Of a stretch of DNA of 64,000 nt, positions 6,683-15,049 are shown one piece after another. Source of the stretch: an uncultured Desulfuromonas sp. GTDB lineage: Bacteria > Desulfobacterota > Desulfuromonadia > Desulfuromonadales > Desulfuromonadaceae. Within the stretch, counting starts at the first letter, position 1, and each line of letters opens with the position of its first letter. The DNA is taken from contig NZ_OY781461.1 of NCBI RefSeq assembly GCF_963676955.1, forward strand, positions 1,916,225 to 1,980,224, read 5' to 3'. The position numbers were made by a program, and so were the translations under genes. The notes beneath the pieces were generated by a model. That model did no database searches. It worked only from the letters and a program-made list of their open reading frames with translations, and was not told the DNA's origin.

Positions 6683-8419
6683 ATGGTTAAGCACCTCTCT
6701 CTGACCGATCGAACCGTTTCTGTGTCTCTTCTTATCGGCCTGGGGCAAGGGGCTGCCGGCTGGCTGACCGTGGCGCTGTGGCAAACGGACAATCCGGCAG
6801 TTTCCACAACCTGCCTGGCCGTCATGGCCGCTGTTGCGGTGGTCGGCTTGACCCTGCAGTTGACTGCGGGGCGTTGTTTCACCCGTCAGGTGGCCGGGCT
6901 GACGCTGCTGTTGGGAACTGCTTTTGCGCTGGTCACGGCATGGGTGACCTGGCAGGGGCTGACACCGTCTCAAGCATATAATGGCGGTGGAGAGGTTCTG
7001 GCAACAAGTTGGACGCTGTGTGCCGTTGCGTTGGCGTATGTGCTCATCCCCTTTATCCAGGCGTGGCCAACACGTCGTGAGGGCCGTTTCTACTATCCGG
7101 ATCTCTACCGACACAGTTGGGATAATTTCTTTATCCTGCTGGTGGGCGGGATGCTGACTCTGGCGTACTGGTTGCTGATCGTGCTGTGGGCGATGTTGTT
7201 TGAAATGGTCGGCATCGGTCTTTTTAAAACCGTTTTTTTCAACAGTGTATTTGCCTGGCTCACCCTTGCCGCGGTTTTCTCCCTCGGCATCCATCTGGCG
7301 AGAAAGCATCAACAGGTGATTGGCGCGCTGCGTCACATCGCTCTTTCGCTGTGCTTTTTTCTGCTACCGCTCACGGCGTTGATTACCTTGTTTTTTGGTG
7401 CGTCTCTGCCTTTTACGGGGTTGCAGCCCATCTGGGATACGGGGTATTCAACGCCGATTCTGCTCTGTCTGATTGGTGCCGATCTACTGTTGATCAACGG
7501 CGTTTTTCAGGAAGGATCAACGCAACCTTACCATGGTGTGGTGTGCCGACTGGTGGAAGTCGCCATGGTGCTCTTGCCTGTGTATGCACTGATTGCCGCC
7601 TATTCGGTTTATTTGAGGGTTGATCAATATGGCCTGACGCCGAATCGCTTTTTTCTGATTTTTCTGGTGGTGGTCGCGACCTGCTATGCCCTGGTGTATG
7701 CCGGGGCGGTTTTCTACCGTCGCTCCGTGTGGATGGGGCTGATTCGCCAGGGGAATCAGGGGGTGGCTCTGCTGATGGCCGTTCTGATGGTCCTGGTGCA
7801 CAGTCCCGTGCTCAATCCCCTGACCTGGAGTGCCCGCGATCAGGTCAACCGATTGCTGACGCAGAAGATTTCCCTCGAAGAGTTCGATTTTGGCGCGTTG
7901 AAATTCCGCTTTGGTCGTGCCGGGCTCCAATCCCTTGAGCAACTCAAACAGCTGCCGTCAGACCATCCTTTGGCGGAGATGCTGCCCCCATGGTTGATGG
8001 CCGTTGACGAGGCGTCCAACTATTACCAATGGAAAAATAATCGACAAAGTGACGGGCTTTCCTCTGTTCCCTTGGTGGAATGCATTGCCGGTGATCGCCC
8101 GGTGCCGCCGGATTTTGTCCGGATCCTGACGGAACGTCAGTGCCGCAAATCGACCTGCTATGTTCTGCCTGTTGATCTGGATCGGGACGGTCGTGATGAG
8201 CTGGTGTTTTTTAATATGGCGGACAAATGGTTGGCGCTGAAGCTTTATGATCGTGACCCGCAAGGGGAATGGCAACAGCGCGGCACGCTCGGCGCGGCTA
8301 TGACGCAGGAACAGCGCCAGGCACTGGTTGATCGGATCCGGCATGAGCGCCATTCTGCGGTTGATCCCCAGTATCAGTCGCTTCAAATCGGCGATGAAGT
8401 GCTGTTATTTGAACCCTGA
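6683..8419 (+). CDS. DUF4153-type multi-pass membrane protein with a soluble C-terminal domain
   Basis: A 578-residue protein with about ten or more hydrophobic segments in the first 390 residues and a soluble tail of about 190 residues. The membrane half, with segments such as YYPDLYRHSWDNFF and the cluster near VWMGLIRQGNQG, resembles DUF4153 proteins, whose function is unknown. The tail holds DLDRDGRDELVFF near residue 497, an acidic DXDXDG loop of the type that binds calcium in FG-GAP/VCBS repeats. GGAG before the ATG at 6683 supports the start. No operon partner is evident: the next gene is convergent. Confidence 0.8.
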   Translation: MVKHLSLTDRTVSVSLLIGLGQGAAGWLTVALWQTDNPAVSTTCLAVMAAVAVVGLTLQLTAGRCFTRQVAGLTLLLGTAFALVTAWVTWQGLTPSQAYNGGGEVLATSWTLCAVALAYVLIPFIQAWPTRREGRFYYPDLYRHSWDNFFILLVGGMLTLAYWLLIVLWAMLFEMVGIGLFKTVFFNSVFAWLTLAAVFSLGIHLARKHQQVIGALRHIALSLCFFLLPLTALITLFFGASLPFTGLQPIWDTGYSTPILLCLIGADLLLINGVFQEGSTQPYHGVVCRLVEVAMVLLPVYALIAAYSVYLRVDQYGLTPNRFFLIFLVVVATCYALVYAGAVFYRRSVWMGLIRQGNQGVALLMAVLMVLVHSPVLNPLTWSARDQVNRLLTQKISLEEFDFGALKFRFGRAGLQSLEQLKQLPSDHPLAEMLPPWLMAVDEASNYYQWKNNRQSDGLSSVPLVECIAGDRPVPPDFVRILTERQCRKSTCYVLPVDLDRDGRDELVFFNMADKWLALKLYDRDPQGEWQQRGTLGAAMTQEQRQALVDRIRHERHSAVDPQYQSLQIGDEVLLFEP

Positions 8420-8474
8420 TCTGGTGTTGATGGCCGCCGGTAAGAGGCTCCGGCGGGAAAAAGAGGATCTGCAA

Positions 8475-8516
8475 AACACAAAGAGGGGCTGCAGAAAAGC
8501 AGCCCCTCTTTGTGTT
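8475..8516. terminator. Bidirectional terminator hairpin between DUF4153 gene and aroG
   Basis: A perfect 18-bp inverted repeat (8475-8492 with 8499-8516) around a 6-nt loop, lying between two convergent genes. T-rich arms on both sides would give U-rich 3' ends in either direction, although there is no long uninterrupted T tract after the stem. Confidence 0.75.
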
Positions 8517-8532
8517 GGCGTTGACTCGTTTT

Positions 8533-9594
8533 TTAGACGGTGCGGCCGTTGCTTTCCTTCAAACTGCTGTGAATCATGCGCAACAGCCGTTCGGTTGTTT
8601 CCCAATCGATACACTTGTCCGTGATCGAGACCCCGTATTTCAACTCCTCACGAGGACCGATGGGCTGGTTCCCCTCTTCAATGTTGCTTTCAATCATCAG
8701 GGCACGAATGGTGTCGTTGCCGTTGGCGAGCTGATCGAGGACGCTGAGCACCACCTCTTCCTGGCGGTTGTGATCCTTGCAGGAATTGGCGTGGCTGCAG
8801 TCAACCATGATGGCCGTGTTGAGATTCTGCTCGGCGAGTTTTTCCTCGGTAAAGGCGATGGCTTCGGGCTGATAGTTGGGGCCGTTGCTGCCGCCGCGCA
8901 GAACAATATGGGCATCTCCATTGCCGCAGGTTTCAACAATGGAAATGCGGCCCTGGCGACTGATGCCGAGAAAACTGTGGCCGTGCTGGGCTGCGCTCAT
9001 GGCGTCCATGGCAATCTGCAGGTTGCCGTCAGTGCTGTTTTTAAAGCCGACCGGGAACGACAGTCCGCTGGACATTTCTCGATGCGGCTGTGATTCGGTG
9101 GTGCGTGCACCGATGGCCCCCCAGCTGATCAGGTCGGCAAAATACTCCGGCGTGATGGTGTCGAGCATTTCGGTGGCAATGGGCAGTTCCAGTTCGGTGA
9201 TGGCGCAAAACAGTTGTCGGGCAATGCCGAGACCTTTGGAGATCAGGTGGGTCCCATCGAGATCCGGGTCGTTGATCAGACCTTTCCAGCCGACAGTAGT
9301 GCGCGGTTTTTCAAAATAGACGCGCATGACAATGAGCAGCTGATCGTCGAGCTCACGGGATAACTTGCTCAGGCGCCGGGCATAATCGAGAGCCGCTTCC
9401 GGATCGTGAATAGAGCACGGACCGACCACAATCATCAGCCGTTGGCCGCGATTATGGAGAATATCTTTGACCTCGTTGCGTGCCTTGGTGACGAATACGG
9501 CGGATTGTTCGGAAAGCGGGAACACCTGTTTGAGCTCGGCCGGTGCAATAACTTCGGTGATGCCTTTGATATTGAGATTATTTGTACGGTACAT
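8533..9594 (-). CDS. aroG: 3-deoxy-7-phosphoheptulonate (DAHP) synthase, AroG/AroF type
   Basis: Catalyses the first step of the shikimate pathway, condensing phosphoenolpyruvate and erythrose 4-phosphate. At 353 residues from MYRTNNLNIKG it matches the class I-alpha enzymes (E. coli AroG is 350). Active-site segments are visible: GPCSIHD, MRVYFEKPRTTVGWKG, GARTTESQPHRE and MVDCSHANS. The ATG at 9594 is preferred over that at 9621 because AAGGGGAA lies 9 nt before it and the E. coli N-terminus aligns there. Which aromatic amino acid inhibits it cannot be told by eye. A hairpin with a T tract upstream (9729-9766) may attenuate it. Confidence 0.95.
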   Translation of the reverse strand: MYRTNNLNIKGITEVIAPAELKQVFPLSEQSAVFVTKARNEVKDILHNRGQRLMIVVGPCSIHDPEAALDYARRLSKLSRELDDQLLIVMRVYFEKPRTTVGWKGLINDPDLDGTHLISKGLGIARQLFCAITELELPIATEMLDTITPEYFADLISWGAIGARTTESQPHREMSSGLSFPVGFKNSTDGNLQIAMDAMSAAQHGHSFLGISRQGRISIVETCGNGDAHIVLRGGSNGPNYQPEAIAFTEEKLAEQNLNTAIMVDCSHANSCKDHNRQEEVVLSVLDQLANGNDTIRALMIESNIEEGNQPIGPREELKYGVSITDKCIDWETTERLLRMIHSSLKESNGRTV

Positions 9595-9728
9595 GATGGA
9601 TTGTTCCCCTTGCCGCTTCATGTTAGTTTAGCGAAACATCACATGGCGGCAGTATCGTGACTCGTGTGGTGAATGGTCATGGTGCCCACCCCTCCAGCCG
9701 GCACCGGATTCCATACGGATAACGTGTG

Positions 9729-9766
9729 AAAAACCTCGTCAGAGTACCGTAAATTTTTGGCGAGGT
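9729..9766 (-). promoter_or_regulatory. Terminator-like hairpin upstream of aroG, possible attenuator
   Basis: On the minus strand an 8-bp stem (ACCTCGCC at 9759-9766 with GACGAGGT at 9733-9740) is followed by a run of five T, about 135 nt before the aroG start. It could be an attenuator in the aroG leader. No obvious leader peptide rich in Phe, Tyr or Trp was identified, so the role is open. Confidence 0.35.
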
Positions 9767-9885
9767 GAACCTTTTTTGCCCGGTTTGCCACCGGAGGTTA
9801 AAAAAAGTTTTCAGTGTTCAGTGAGAGTGATTTGTCCGTTCGAAACGATCGATAATAGGACGTTTTTTTGTGAAAGAGAGTGACG

Positions 9886-10179
9886 ATGATTTTGCGTGAA
9901 TTATTTTTGGCCATTGCCGGTCTGGTTGATCTGGTGTTCAGTATTTATGTTCTGATTCTGGTGGGGCGAGCCCTGATCTCATGGGTGAATCCCGATCCGT
10001 ATAACCCTATTGTCCGGTTTCTGCACAGCGCCACCGACCCGGTGTTGTACCGTATTCAGCGACTGGTGCCGTTGCAGTTCGGCGGCATTGATTTCAGTCC
10101 GCTGGTGTTGCTCCTGGCGTTGTCTTTTGTCCAGCGGATTCTTGTCGTTATATTGCGTTCGATCGCTTATAGCTTCTGA
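9886..10179 (+). CDS. YggT family membrane protein
   Basis: A 97-residue protein with two hydrophobic segments (about residues 3-27 and 69-90) and the YggT motif ILVGRALISWVNPDPYNP, followed by HSATDPVLYRIQRLVP. The family is linked to osmotic tolerance and cell-envelope functions but has no firm biochemical role. The ATG at 9886 is chosen over GTG at 9880 because AGAGAG precedes it by 5 nt. It is followed after 3 nt by a DUF167 gene, a conserved pairing in proteobacteria. Confidence 0.92.
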   Translation: MILRELFLAIAGLVDLVFSIYVLILVGRALISWVNPDPYNPIVRFLHSATDPVLYRIQRLVPLQFGGIDFSPLVLLLALSFVQRILVVILRSIAYSF

Positions 10180-10182
10180 TCC

Positions 10183-10494
10183 ATGGCGTGCGATGAACTG
10201 AATGCCTGTGTCACGACGCAACAGGGTGGGGTGGTCATCGCCCTGTTCGTTCAGCCGCGGGCGAGTAAAAATAGTCTGTGCGGGTTACAGGGTGATGAGC
10301 TGAAAGTGCGTCTGACCTCGCCGCCGGTCGAGGGGGCAGCCAATAAACTGTGCTGTACTTTTTTTGCTAAATTGCTCGGCGTGTCAAAGAGTTCCGTGAC
10401 CGTGCTGCGTGGTGAGAAGAGCCGCCATAAGCAGGTTGTTGTCGAGGGTGTTTCGCTTGAGACGGTAAAACAGCGCTTGTCTCAAGCCCTTTAA
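10183..10494 (+). CDS. DUF167 (YggU) family protein
   Basis: A 103-residue protein with the family signature FVQPRASKNSLCG followed by DELKVRLTSPPVEGAANK. No function is established. It follows the yggT gene by 3 nt and precedes the alcohol dehydrogenase by 32 nt. The N-terminal dozen residues are not conserved-looking, so a start slightly downstream is possible. Confidence 0.9.
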   Translation: MACDELNACVTTQQGGVVIALFVQPRASKNSLCGLQGDELKVRLTSPPVEGAANKLCCTFFAKLLGVSKSSVTVLRGEKSRHKQVVVEGVSLETVKQRLSQAL

Positions 10495-10526
10495 TTTATT
10501 CGATAGGCGACAGGAGGAGAGAGGTC

Positions 10527-11690
10527 ATGCAACCGTTTGTGTTTCACAATCCGACTGAAATTGTTTTTGGCGTCGGCACCGCCGACAAGGTGGGTAAGTA
10601 TGCCGCCCGTCACGGTGGCAAAGCATTGCTGGTTTATGGTCGCAACAGTATCAAGACGACCGGACTTTATGCGCGGGTAACGACATCGTTGCAGGCCGCC
10701 GGCTTGAGCTGGGTGGACCATGGTGGGGTCAAATCCAATCCGGTGCTCAGTCACGTCCGTGACGGGGTGGCTCTGGCTAAACGGGAGCAGGTGGATGTGA
10801 TTGTGGCCGTTGGTGGCGGCAGCGTTCTCGATGAGTCAAAGGCCATTGCCGCCGGGGCTCTGAGCGATGGCGATGTCTGGGAGTTTTTTTTACAGGCGAA
10901 AGTGGACAAGGCGTTGCCTCTGGTGACGGTGTTGACTCTGGCGGCCACCGGGTCGGAAATGAACTGTGGCGGCGTGGTCACCAATGAGGAAACCGCACAG
11001 AAGTTCAATATCAATTCACCCTTGCTGTTTCCGAAGACCTCCATCCTTGATCCGGCTTTGACCTATAGTGTTCCGGCGGATTATACCGCCTATTCGGCCG
11101 TTGATGCGATTTCCCATCTCATCGAAGGCTATTTCACCAGTAATGATCAGGCCACACCGTTGCAGGACCGCTTTGTCGAGGGGCTGGTGAACACCATTAT
11201 GGAGAGCACCGAGCAGATTCTGCATCAGCCGGATCATCCTGATGCTCGGGCGACCATGATGTGGTCGGCGACCTGGGCCTTGAACGGATTGTCCACGGCC
11301 GGGATTGGTGTCTACCAGTTTCCCAATCATATGATTGAACATTCCCTGAGTGCGTTGTACGACATCGCCCATGGTGCCGGGCTGTCCATTGTCATCCCCG
11401 GTTGGATGGATTACGCCGCAACACAGAATCCGGCCAAGTTTGCTCAGTTTGCCCGACGGGTGTTTGACTGTGATCTGACCGATGATCTGGAGTGCGCCCA
11501 ATATGGCATCAATGCTCTGAAAAACTGGTTTCGCCGCATCGGCAGTCCGGTGACGCTGGCGCAAGGCGGCATTCCGGAACAAGAGGTTGCTGCGATTGCC
11601 GATAATGCCGTGATGCTGGCACAAAAGTGGGGACTCAACGCGTACACCGCTGAGGTGATTGCCGACATCCTCAACCGCTGTCGCGACTGA
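10527..11690 (+). CDS. Iron-containing alcohol dehydrogenase (butanol dehydrogenase/YqhD-like)
   Basis: A 387-residue group III alcohol dehydrogenase that reduces aldehydes with NAD(P)H, length typical. The nucleotide motif GGGSVLDESKAIAAG lies near residue 96. The metal ligands are seen in SAVDAISHLIEGYF and in the C-terminal PNHMIEHSLSALYDIAHGAG, with the spaced histidines of iron-type enzymes. The start motif FHNPTEIVFGVGTADKVG resembles BdhA/YqhD. AGGAGG precedes the ATG. Substrate and cofactor preference are not readable from sequence alone. Confidence 0.92.
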   Translation: MQPFVFHNPTEIVFGVGTADKVGKYAARHGGKALLVYGRNSIKTTGLYARVTTSLQAAGLSWVDHGGVKSNPVLSHVRDGVALAKREQVDVIVAVGGGSVLDESKAIAAGALSDGDVWEFFLQAKVDKALPLVTVLTLAATGSEMNCGGVVTNEETAQKFNINSPLLFPKTSILDPALTYSVPADYTAYSAVDAISHLIEGYFTSNDQATPLQDRFVEGLVNTIMESTEQILHQPDHPDARATMMWSATWALNGLSTAGIGVYQFPNHMIEHSLSALYDIAHGAGLSIVIPGWMDYAATQNPAKFAQFARRVFDCDLTDDLECAQYGINALKNWFRRIGSPVTLAQGGIPEQEVAAIADNAVMLAQKWGLNAYTAEVIADILNRCRD

Positions 11691-11703
11691 TCAGGAGCGA
11701 GTT

Positions 11704-12516
11704 GTGAAAATTATTTCTTTTAATGTCAATGGCTTGCGTGCTCGCCTGCATCAGGTGAAAGCGGTGATTGATGCCTGTCAGCCCGATATGCTGGCTCTGC
11801 AGGAAACCAAGGTGCATGACGATCAGTTTCCGTTGGCCCAGATTGAGGCATTGGGTTACCACGTGCGTTATTACGGTCAAAAGGGCCATTACGGCGTAGC
11901 GTTGATGTCGCGACATGAACCTGTGGATGTGCAGTACGGCTTTGCGGATGACGGCGAAGAGGCGCAGCGGCGGTTGATTGTCGGTCGCTATGCGTTTGGT
12001 GACCAGATGGTCACGGTGGTCAACGGCTATTTCCCTCAGGGCGAGAATCGCTCTCATGCGGTGAAGTTTCCTGCCAAGGAAAAATTTTACCGCGATATGC
12101 GCCAACTGCTGGAAGGTTATGATGCCGACAACGATGCGGTTGTGGTGGTCGGTGATATGAATGTGGCCCCGTTGGCGGAAGATATCGGCATCGGCGCGGA
12201 CAATGAAAAACGCTGGTTGGCACAGGGGAAAAGTTGTTTTCTGCCGGAGGAGCGCGCCTGGCTGCAGACCCTGACAGACTGGGGGCTGCATGATACTTTT
12301 CGTCACTGTTGTCCTGATGTGGCGGATCGGTTCAGCTGGTTTGATTACCGCAGCCGTGGATTTGACCGTGAGCCGAAGCGCGGTCTGCGCATTGATCTGA
12401 TTCTGGCCAGTCAGGCGCTCATCTCCTGCTGTCGGGCTGCCGGGATTGATTACGATATTCGTGCCATGGAAAAACCTTCCGACCATTGCCCGATCTGGGC
12501 TGAGTTTTCACTTTAG
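11704..12516 (+). CDS. xth: Exodeoxyribonuclease III
   Basis: An AP endonuclease and 3'-5' exonuclease of base-excision repair, 270 residues. Catalytic segments: FNVNGLRARLHQ near the N-terminus, LALQETKVHDDQFP (metal-binding Glu), GQKGHYGVAL, VVVGDMNVAP, DRFSWFDYRSRGFD, RIDLILAS and the terminal KPSDHCPI. The GTG at 11704 is chosen because AGGAGC lies before it and the product then aligns with E. coli Xth; an open frame extends further upstream into the preceding gene but lacks conservation. Confidence 0.96.
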   Translation: MKIISFNVNGLRARLHQVKAVIDACQPDMLALQETKVHDDQFPLAQIEALGYHVRYYGQKGHYGVALMSRHEPVDVQYGFADDGEEAQRRLIVGRYAFGDQMVTVVNGYFPQGENRSHAVKFPAKEKFYRDMRQLLEGYDADNDAVVVVGDMNVAPLAEDIGIGADNEKRWLAQGKSCFLPEERAWLQTLTDWGLHDTFRHCCPDVADRFSWFDYRSRGFDREPKRGLRIDLILASQALISCCRAAGIDYDIRAMEKPSDHCPIWAEFSL

Positions 12517-12527
12517 CCTTTTCTGTG

Positions 12528-12562
12528 ACCGGGTCGGATCTGATGTGTGCGGCCCGGTTTTT
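12528..12562 (+). terminator. Intrinsic terminator after xth
   Basis: An 8-bp GC-rich stem (ACCGGGTC at 12528-12535 with GGCCCGGT at 12551-12558) runs into five T, 12 nt after the xth stop. The loop is rather long (15 nt). Confidence 0.6.
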
Positions 12563-12687
12563 CTCTCCTCGCCTGAGGACACGCCGTTTTTCAGCAGGCT
12601 GTTTGTCAACAGCCCGCTGAACAGTGTTTTCATTCTCTGGTTAAAAAGTCGTCGCAGCCGCCGGATCTTTTGCCAACATGATTGATT

Positions 12688-12715
12688 TTGCGACTTTTCA
12701 AAACCGTGCTAAGAT
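12688..12715 (+). promoter_or_regulatory. Possible sigma-70 promoter of the REC-PAS/HDOD pair
   Basis: TTGCGA (12688-12693), 16-nt spacer, TAAGAT (12710-12715), about 43 nt before the ATG of the response regulator. Both boxes match the consensus at four of six positions. Confidence 0.35.
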
Positions 12716-12758
12716 CGTAAAATTCTATCATGAAGTGATGGGTCGAAGGGAAATGCTT

Positions 12759-13571
12759 ATGCACAAAATCATGTTCGTTGATGATGAGCCGAATGTTCTG
12801 CGCTCCTTGCGGCGGCTTTTTATGGATGAAGGGGACTACGAACTGTTTTTCGCCAACTCAGGGCGTGAGGGTCTTGAGCTGCTGGAAGAAGAGCCGGATG
12901 TGTGTGTCGTCGTTTCGGATTATCGTATGCCGGATATGAATGGGGTCGAGTTTTTGAGTCAGGTGCATGCCCGCAAGCCCGACACGATTCGCATTGTCCT
13001 CTCCGGTTACGCGGATACCGCCTCAGTGGTTGAAGCGATCAACATCGGGCACATCTATCGCTTTATCCCCAAACCATGGAATGACGACGAACTGCTGGTC
13101 AATATCGCCAACGCTGTCGATACCTATGATCTCAGCCGCAACAACAAACAGCTTTCAGCGGCGTTGGAGCAACGCAACGATCAACTCGAACACGTCAATG
13201 CCAATCTCGAAGAAACGATTCTTGAACGCACGGAAGCGTTGGAACTGCGCAGCGAGGTGCTGCAGATGGCTCAGGATATTCTCGACAGTATGCCGGTGGC
13301 GGTTCTTGGCGTGGATATCGAGGATCAGATCGTTCAGGCCAATGTTGCGGCAACCCGACTGTTGAAGCCTCGCGGCATCCTGCTTGGCGAACAGACTTCA
13401 GCGGTTCTCAATGATGGTCTCCTGGCGTTTATTGAACAGGTGAAATTAACCGACGTCTCGACGGATCGGATCGCCATAAACGGTACCCTTTATCGGGCGA
13501 ACGGGCAGTATCTCAATGATGATCGCGGTCGCGGCATCGTCATTACTCTTGTGCCGCTGGAAACGGAGTGA
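12759..13571 (+). CDS. Response regulator with C-terminal coiled coil and PAS-like domain
   Basis: A 270-residue cytoplasmic signalling protein. Residues 1-120 form an intact receiver: acidic pair Asp8-Asp9, phosphoacceptor Asp54 in VVSDYRMPDMNG, Lys105 in FIPKPWND. Residues about 128-170 are a charged coiled coil (LEQRNDQLEHVNANLEETI) and about 171-265 resemble a small PAS domain. There is no DNA-binding or enzymatic output domain. The ATG at 12759 is preferred because AAGGGA stands 7 nt before it. It is 6 nt upstream of an HDOD gene, so the two probably act together. Confidence 0.88.
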   Translation: MHKIMFVDDEPNVLRSLRRLFMDEGDYELFFANSGREGLELLEEEPDVCVVVSDYRMPDMNGVEFLSQVHARKPDTIRIVLSGYADTASVVEAINIGHIYRFIPKPWNDDELLVNIANAVDTYDLSRNNKQLSAALEQRNDQLEHVNANLEETILERTEALELRSEVLQMAQDILDSMPVAVLGVDIEDQIVQANVAATRLLKPRGILLGEQTSAVLNDGLLAFIEQVKLTDVSTDRIAINGTLYRANGQYLNDDRGRGIVITLVPLETE

Positions 13572-13577
13572 ACGGCG

Positions 13578-14453
13578 ATGAGTCGGGTATTTTCTCCGAA
13601 TATCCCCGTCGAGGTCGAGGCGGTTCTGGCGACGATTCATTCTGACATCGGTATGCCGCTGATCGCGCATAAGGTCCTGGACCTGATGCATTCCGGGCAG
13701 GTCGACGCTCATGCTCTGGCCGCGGTGATCGTTCAGGATCAGGCGCTGGCTCTGCGTGTTCTCAAGCTGGCTAACTCGCCGTATTACGGTTTTTCACGGC
13801 GCATCAGTACGGTTCAGGATGCGGTGGTGATCCTTGGTGACAAAGCCCTGCGTAACATGGTGTTGATTCTGGCCATGAAAGGGATGCACAATCACTTTGG
13901 CGACACTGAGCGGTTTTTATGGGAAGAATCGGCTGCTTATGCCATGGCTGCGCGTTTTATCGCCGAAAAGGTTCCGGGTCTCCATCCCGAGGAAGCTTTT
14001 ATGGCGGGACTGATGAGCAATGTCGGCGAAGTGGTGTCGAATAATGACAATCCGCAACGCTTTCGCACGGTTTTCAATCGCTGTCGTCGGCAAGGTCGCT
14101 GTGATGAAAGCGCGGCTTCTGAGCTCCCTTATCCCTTTACCGTCCTTGGTGCCGCTGTACTCAGTTCGTGGAATTTTTCACCGTTGCTGGTGGCCAGTCT
14201 GTATTACGCTGAGACCGATGACCTTGTCGGTGAACCTGAGGAGTTGCTCTTTCGCATGTGCGCGGTGGTGTTTCTCGCCCGTCAGCTGTGCCGCGCATTA
14301 ACGCTGGGCGGTTATCAGGGCAGCAACCATCCTGTGAGCGCCGGCTATGCCGGTAAGGCGTTAGGTCTGGAGGGCGCGGAATTAAAAAACCTCCAGTGTG
14401 ATTTTTCGGCCTTTTTTGCCGAAAATGCCCCGACACTGCTTTGTCCGGACTGA
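13578..14453 (+). CDS. HDOD domain protein
   Basis: A 291-residue protein, nearly all one HDOD domain, a catalytically inactive relative of HD phosphohydrolases used as a signalling scaffold. The family pattern is visible in MPLIAHKVLDLM, IVQDQALALRVLKLANSPYYG and ISTVQDAVVILGDKALRNMV. It lies 6 nt after the response regulator gene on the same strand. Probable role: output partner of that regulator in cell-cycle, motility or stress signalling; the target is unknown. Confidence 0.9.
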   Translation: MSRVFSPNIPVEVEAVLATIHSDIGMPLIAHKVLDLMHSGQVDAHALAAVIVQDQALALRVLKLANSPYYGFSRRISTVQDAVVILGDKALRNMVLILAMKGMHNHFGDTERFLWEESAAYAMAARFIAEKVPGLHPEEAFMAGLMSNVGEVVSNNDNPQRFRTVFNRCRRQGRCDESAASELPYPFTVLGAAVLSSWNFSPLLVASLYYAETDDLVGEPEELLFRMCAVVFLARQLCRALTLGGYQGSNHPVSAGYAGKALGLEGAELKNLQCDFSAFFAENAPTLLCPD

Positions 14454-14464
14454 ATTTTCCTGTG

Positions 14465-14491
14465 GAGCCTTTTCCAGGGCTCTGTCTTTTT
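14465..14491 (+). terminator. Probable terminator after the HDOD gene
   Basis: A short stem GAGCC/GGCTC (14465-14469 with 14478-14482) followed by TGTC and five T. The stem is short, so confidence is moderate. A second hairpin follows at 14507-14540. Confidence 0.45.
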
Positions 14492-14506
14492 AAGACCTAA
14501 CAGACT

Positions 14507-14540
14507 GTTGAAAAGCCCCCGGAAGGGACTTTTTTTCAAC
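14507..14540. repeat. Intergenic hairpin related to the dispersed repeat
   Basis: GTTGAAAA at 14507-14514 pairs with TTTTCAAC at 14533-14540, with CCCCCGGAAGGGACT-like sequence inside. The arrangement GTTGAAAA...GGACTTTTTTTCAAC and the following CCTGCTAAA resemble the ends of the longer repeat copies near 43.7 and 58.2 kb. It may also serve as a terminator between convergent genes. Confidence 0.5.
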
Positions 14541-14613
14541 CTCCTGCTAAACGGCCTGTCGCCTTGTGAAAATCCATAACGGCATGCACGGATGCATGTG
14601 CGACGTGCTTCCT

Positions 14614-14976
14614 TCAGTTGGCTTTGGGCGCTTTGGGTACCTGGGTTTGCGGGAATTCCTGAGAAATTTTAGTCATGGCCGCCTTGACCTCAAGTTGCAT
14701 GGTGTTCCAACCGGCGTTGGTCAGCTGCAACGTTTTTTCATCCACGTCTTCCACCAGACCCTTTTTCTGCAGGGCGGCCAGAGCCTTATTCAACGTGATT
14801 TTCATTTTTTCCGGTGGCGTGGTGTTGCCGGTCATCTGGGCAAACGTGTTGGCCAGTTCTACATTCTTGGCGTTGATCAGGTCTTTTTTGGCAAACGGTG
14901 TCTGGGCCTGTTTGACAAATTTGCTCATCAACAAGAAAAGAATCGATTGCCACAATTCATGATGGGTTGAAGCCAT
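14614..14976 (-). CDS. Hypothetical protein, possible winged-helix-like
   Basis: A 120-residue protein I do not recognise. It begins MASTHHELWQSILFLLMSKF and has a middle part (TLNKALAALQKKGLVEDVD then KTLQLTNAGW) that looks like the recognition-helix and wing arrangement of winged-helix proteins, though this is weak. The tail is proline- and lysine-rich (TQVPKAPKAN). AAAGGA 7 nt before the ATG at 14976 supports the start. It stands alone downstream of yigZ. Confidence 0.75.
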   Translation of the reverse strand: MASTHHELWQSILFLLMSKFVKQAQTPFAKKDLINAKNVELANTFAQMTGNTTPPEKMKITLNKALAALQKKGLVEDVDEKTLQLTNAGWNTMQLEVKAAMTKISQEFPQTQVPKAPKAN

Positions 14977-15049
14977 AGAAAAATCCTTTCGTAAACGCAA
15001 TAGCACCGGATTGTAGCGGGGACGGCGGGGAATGTCCAGAGGCGAGCGG

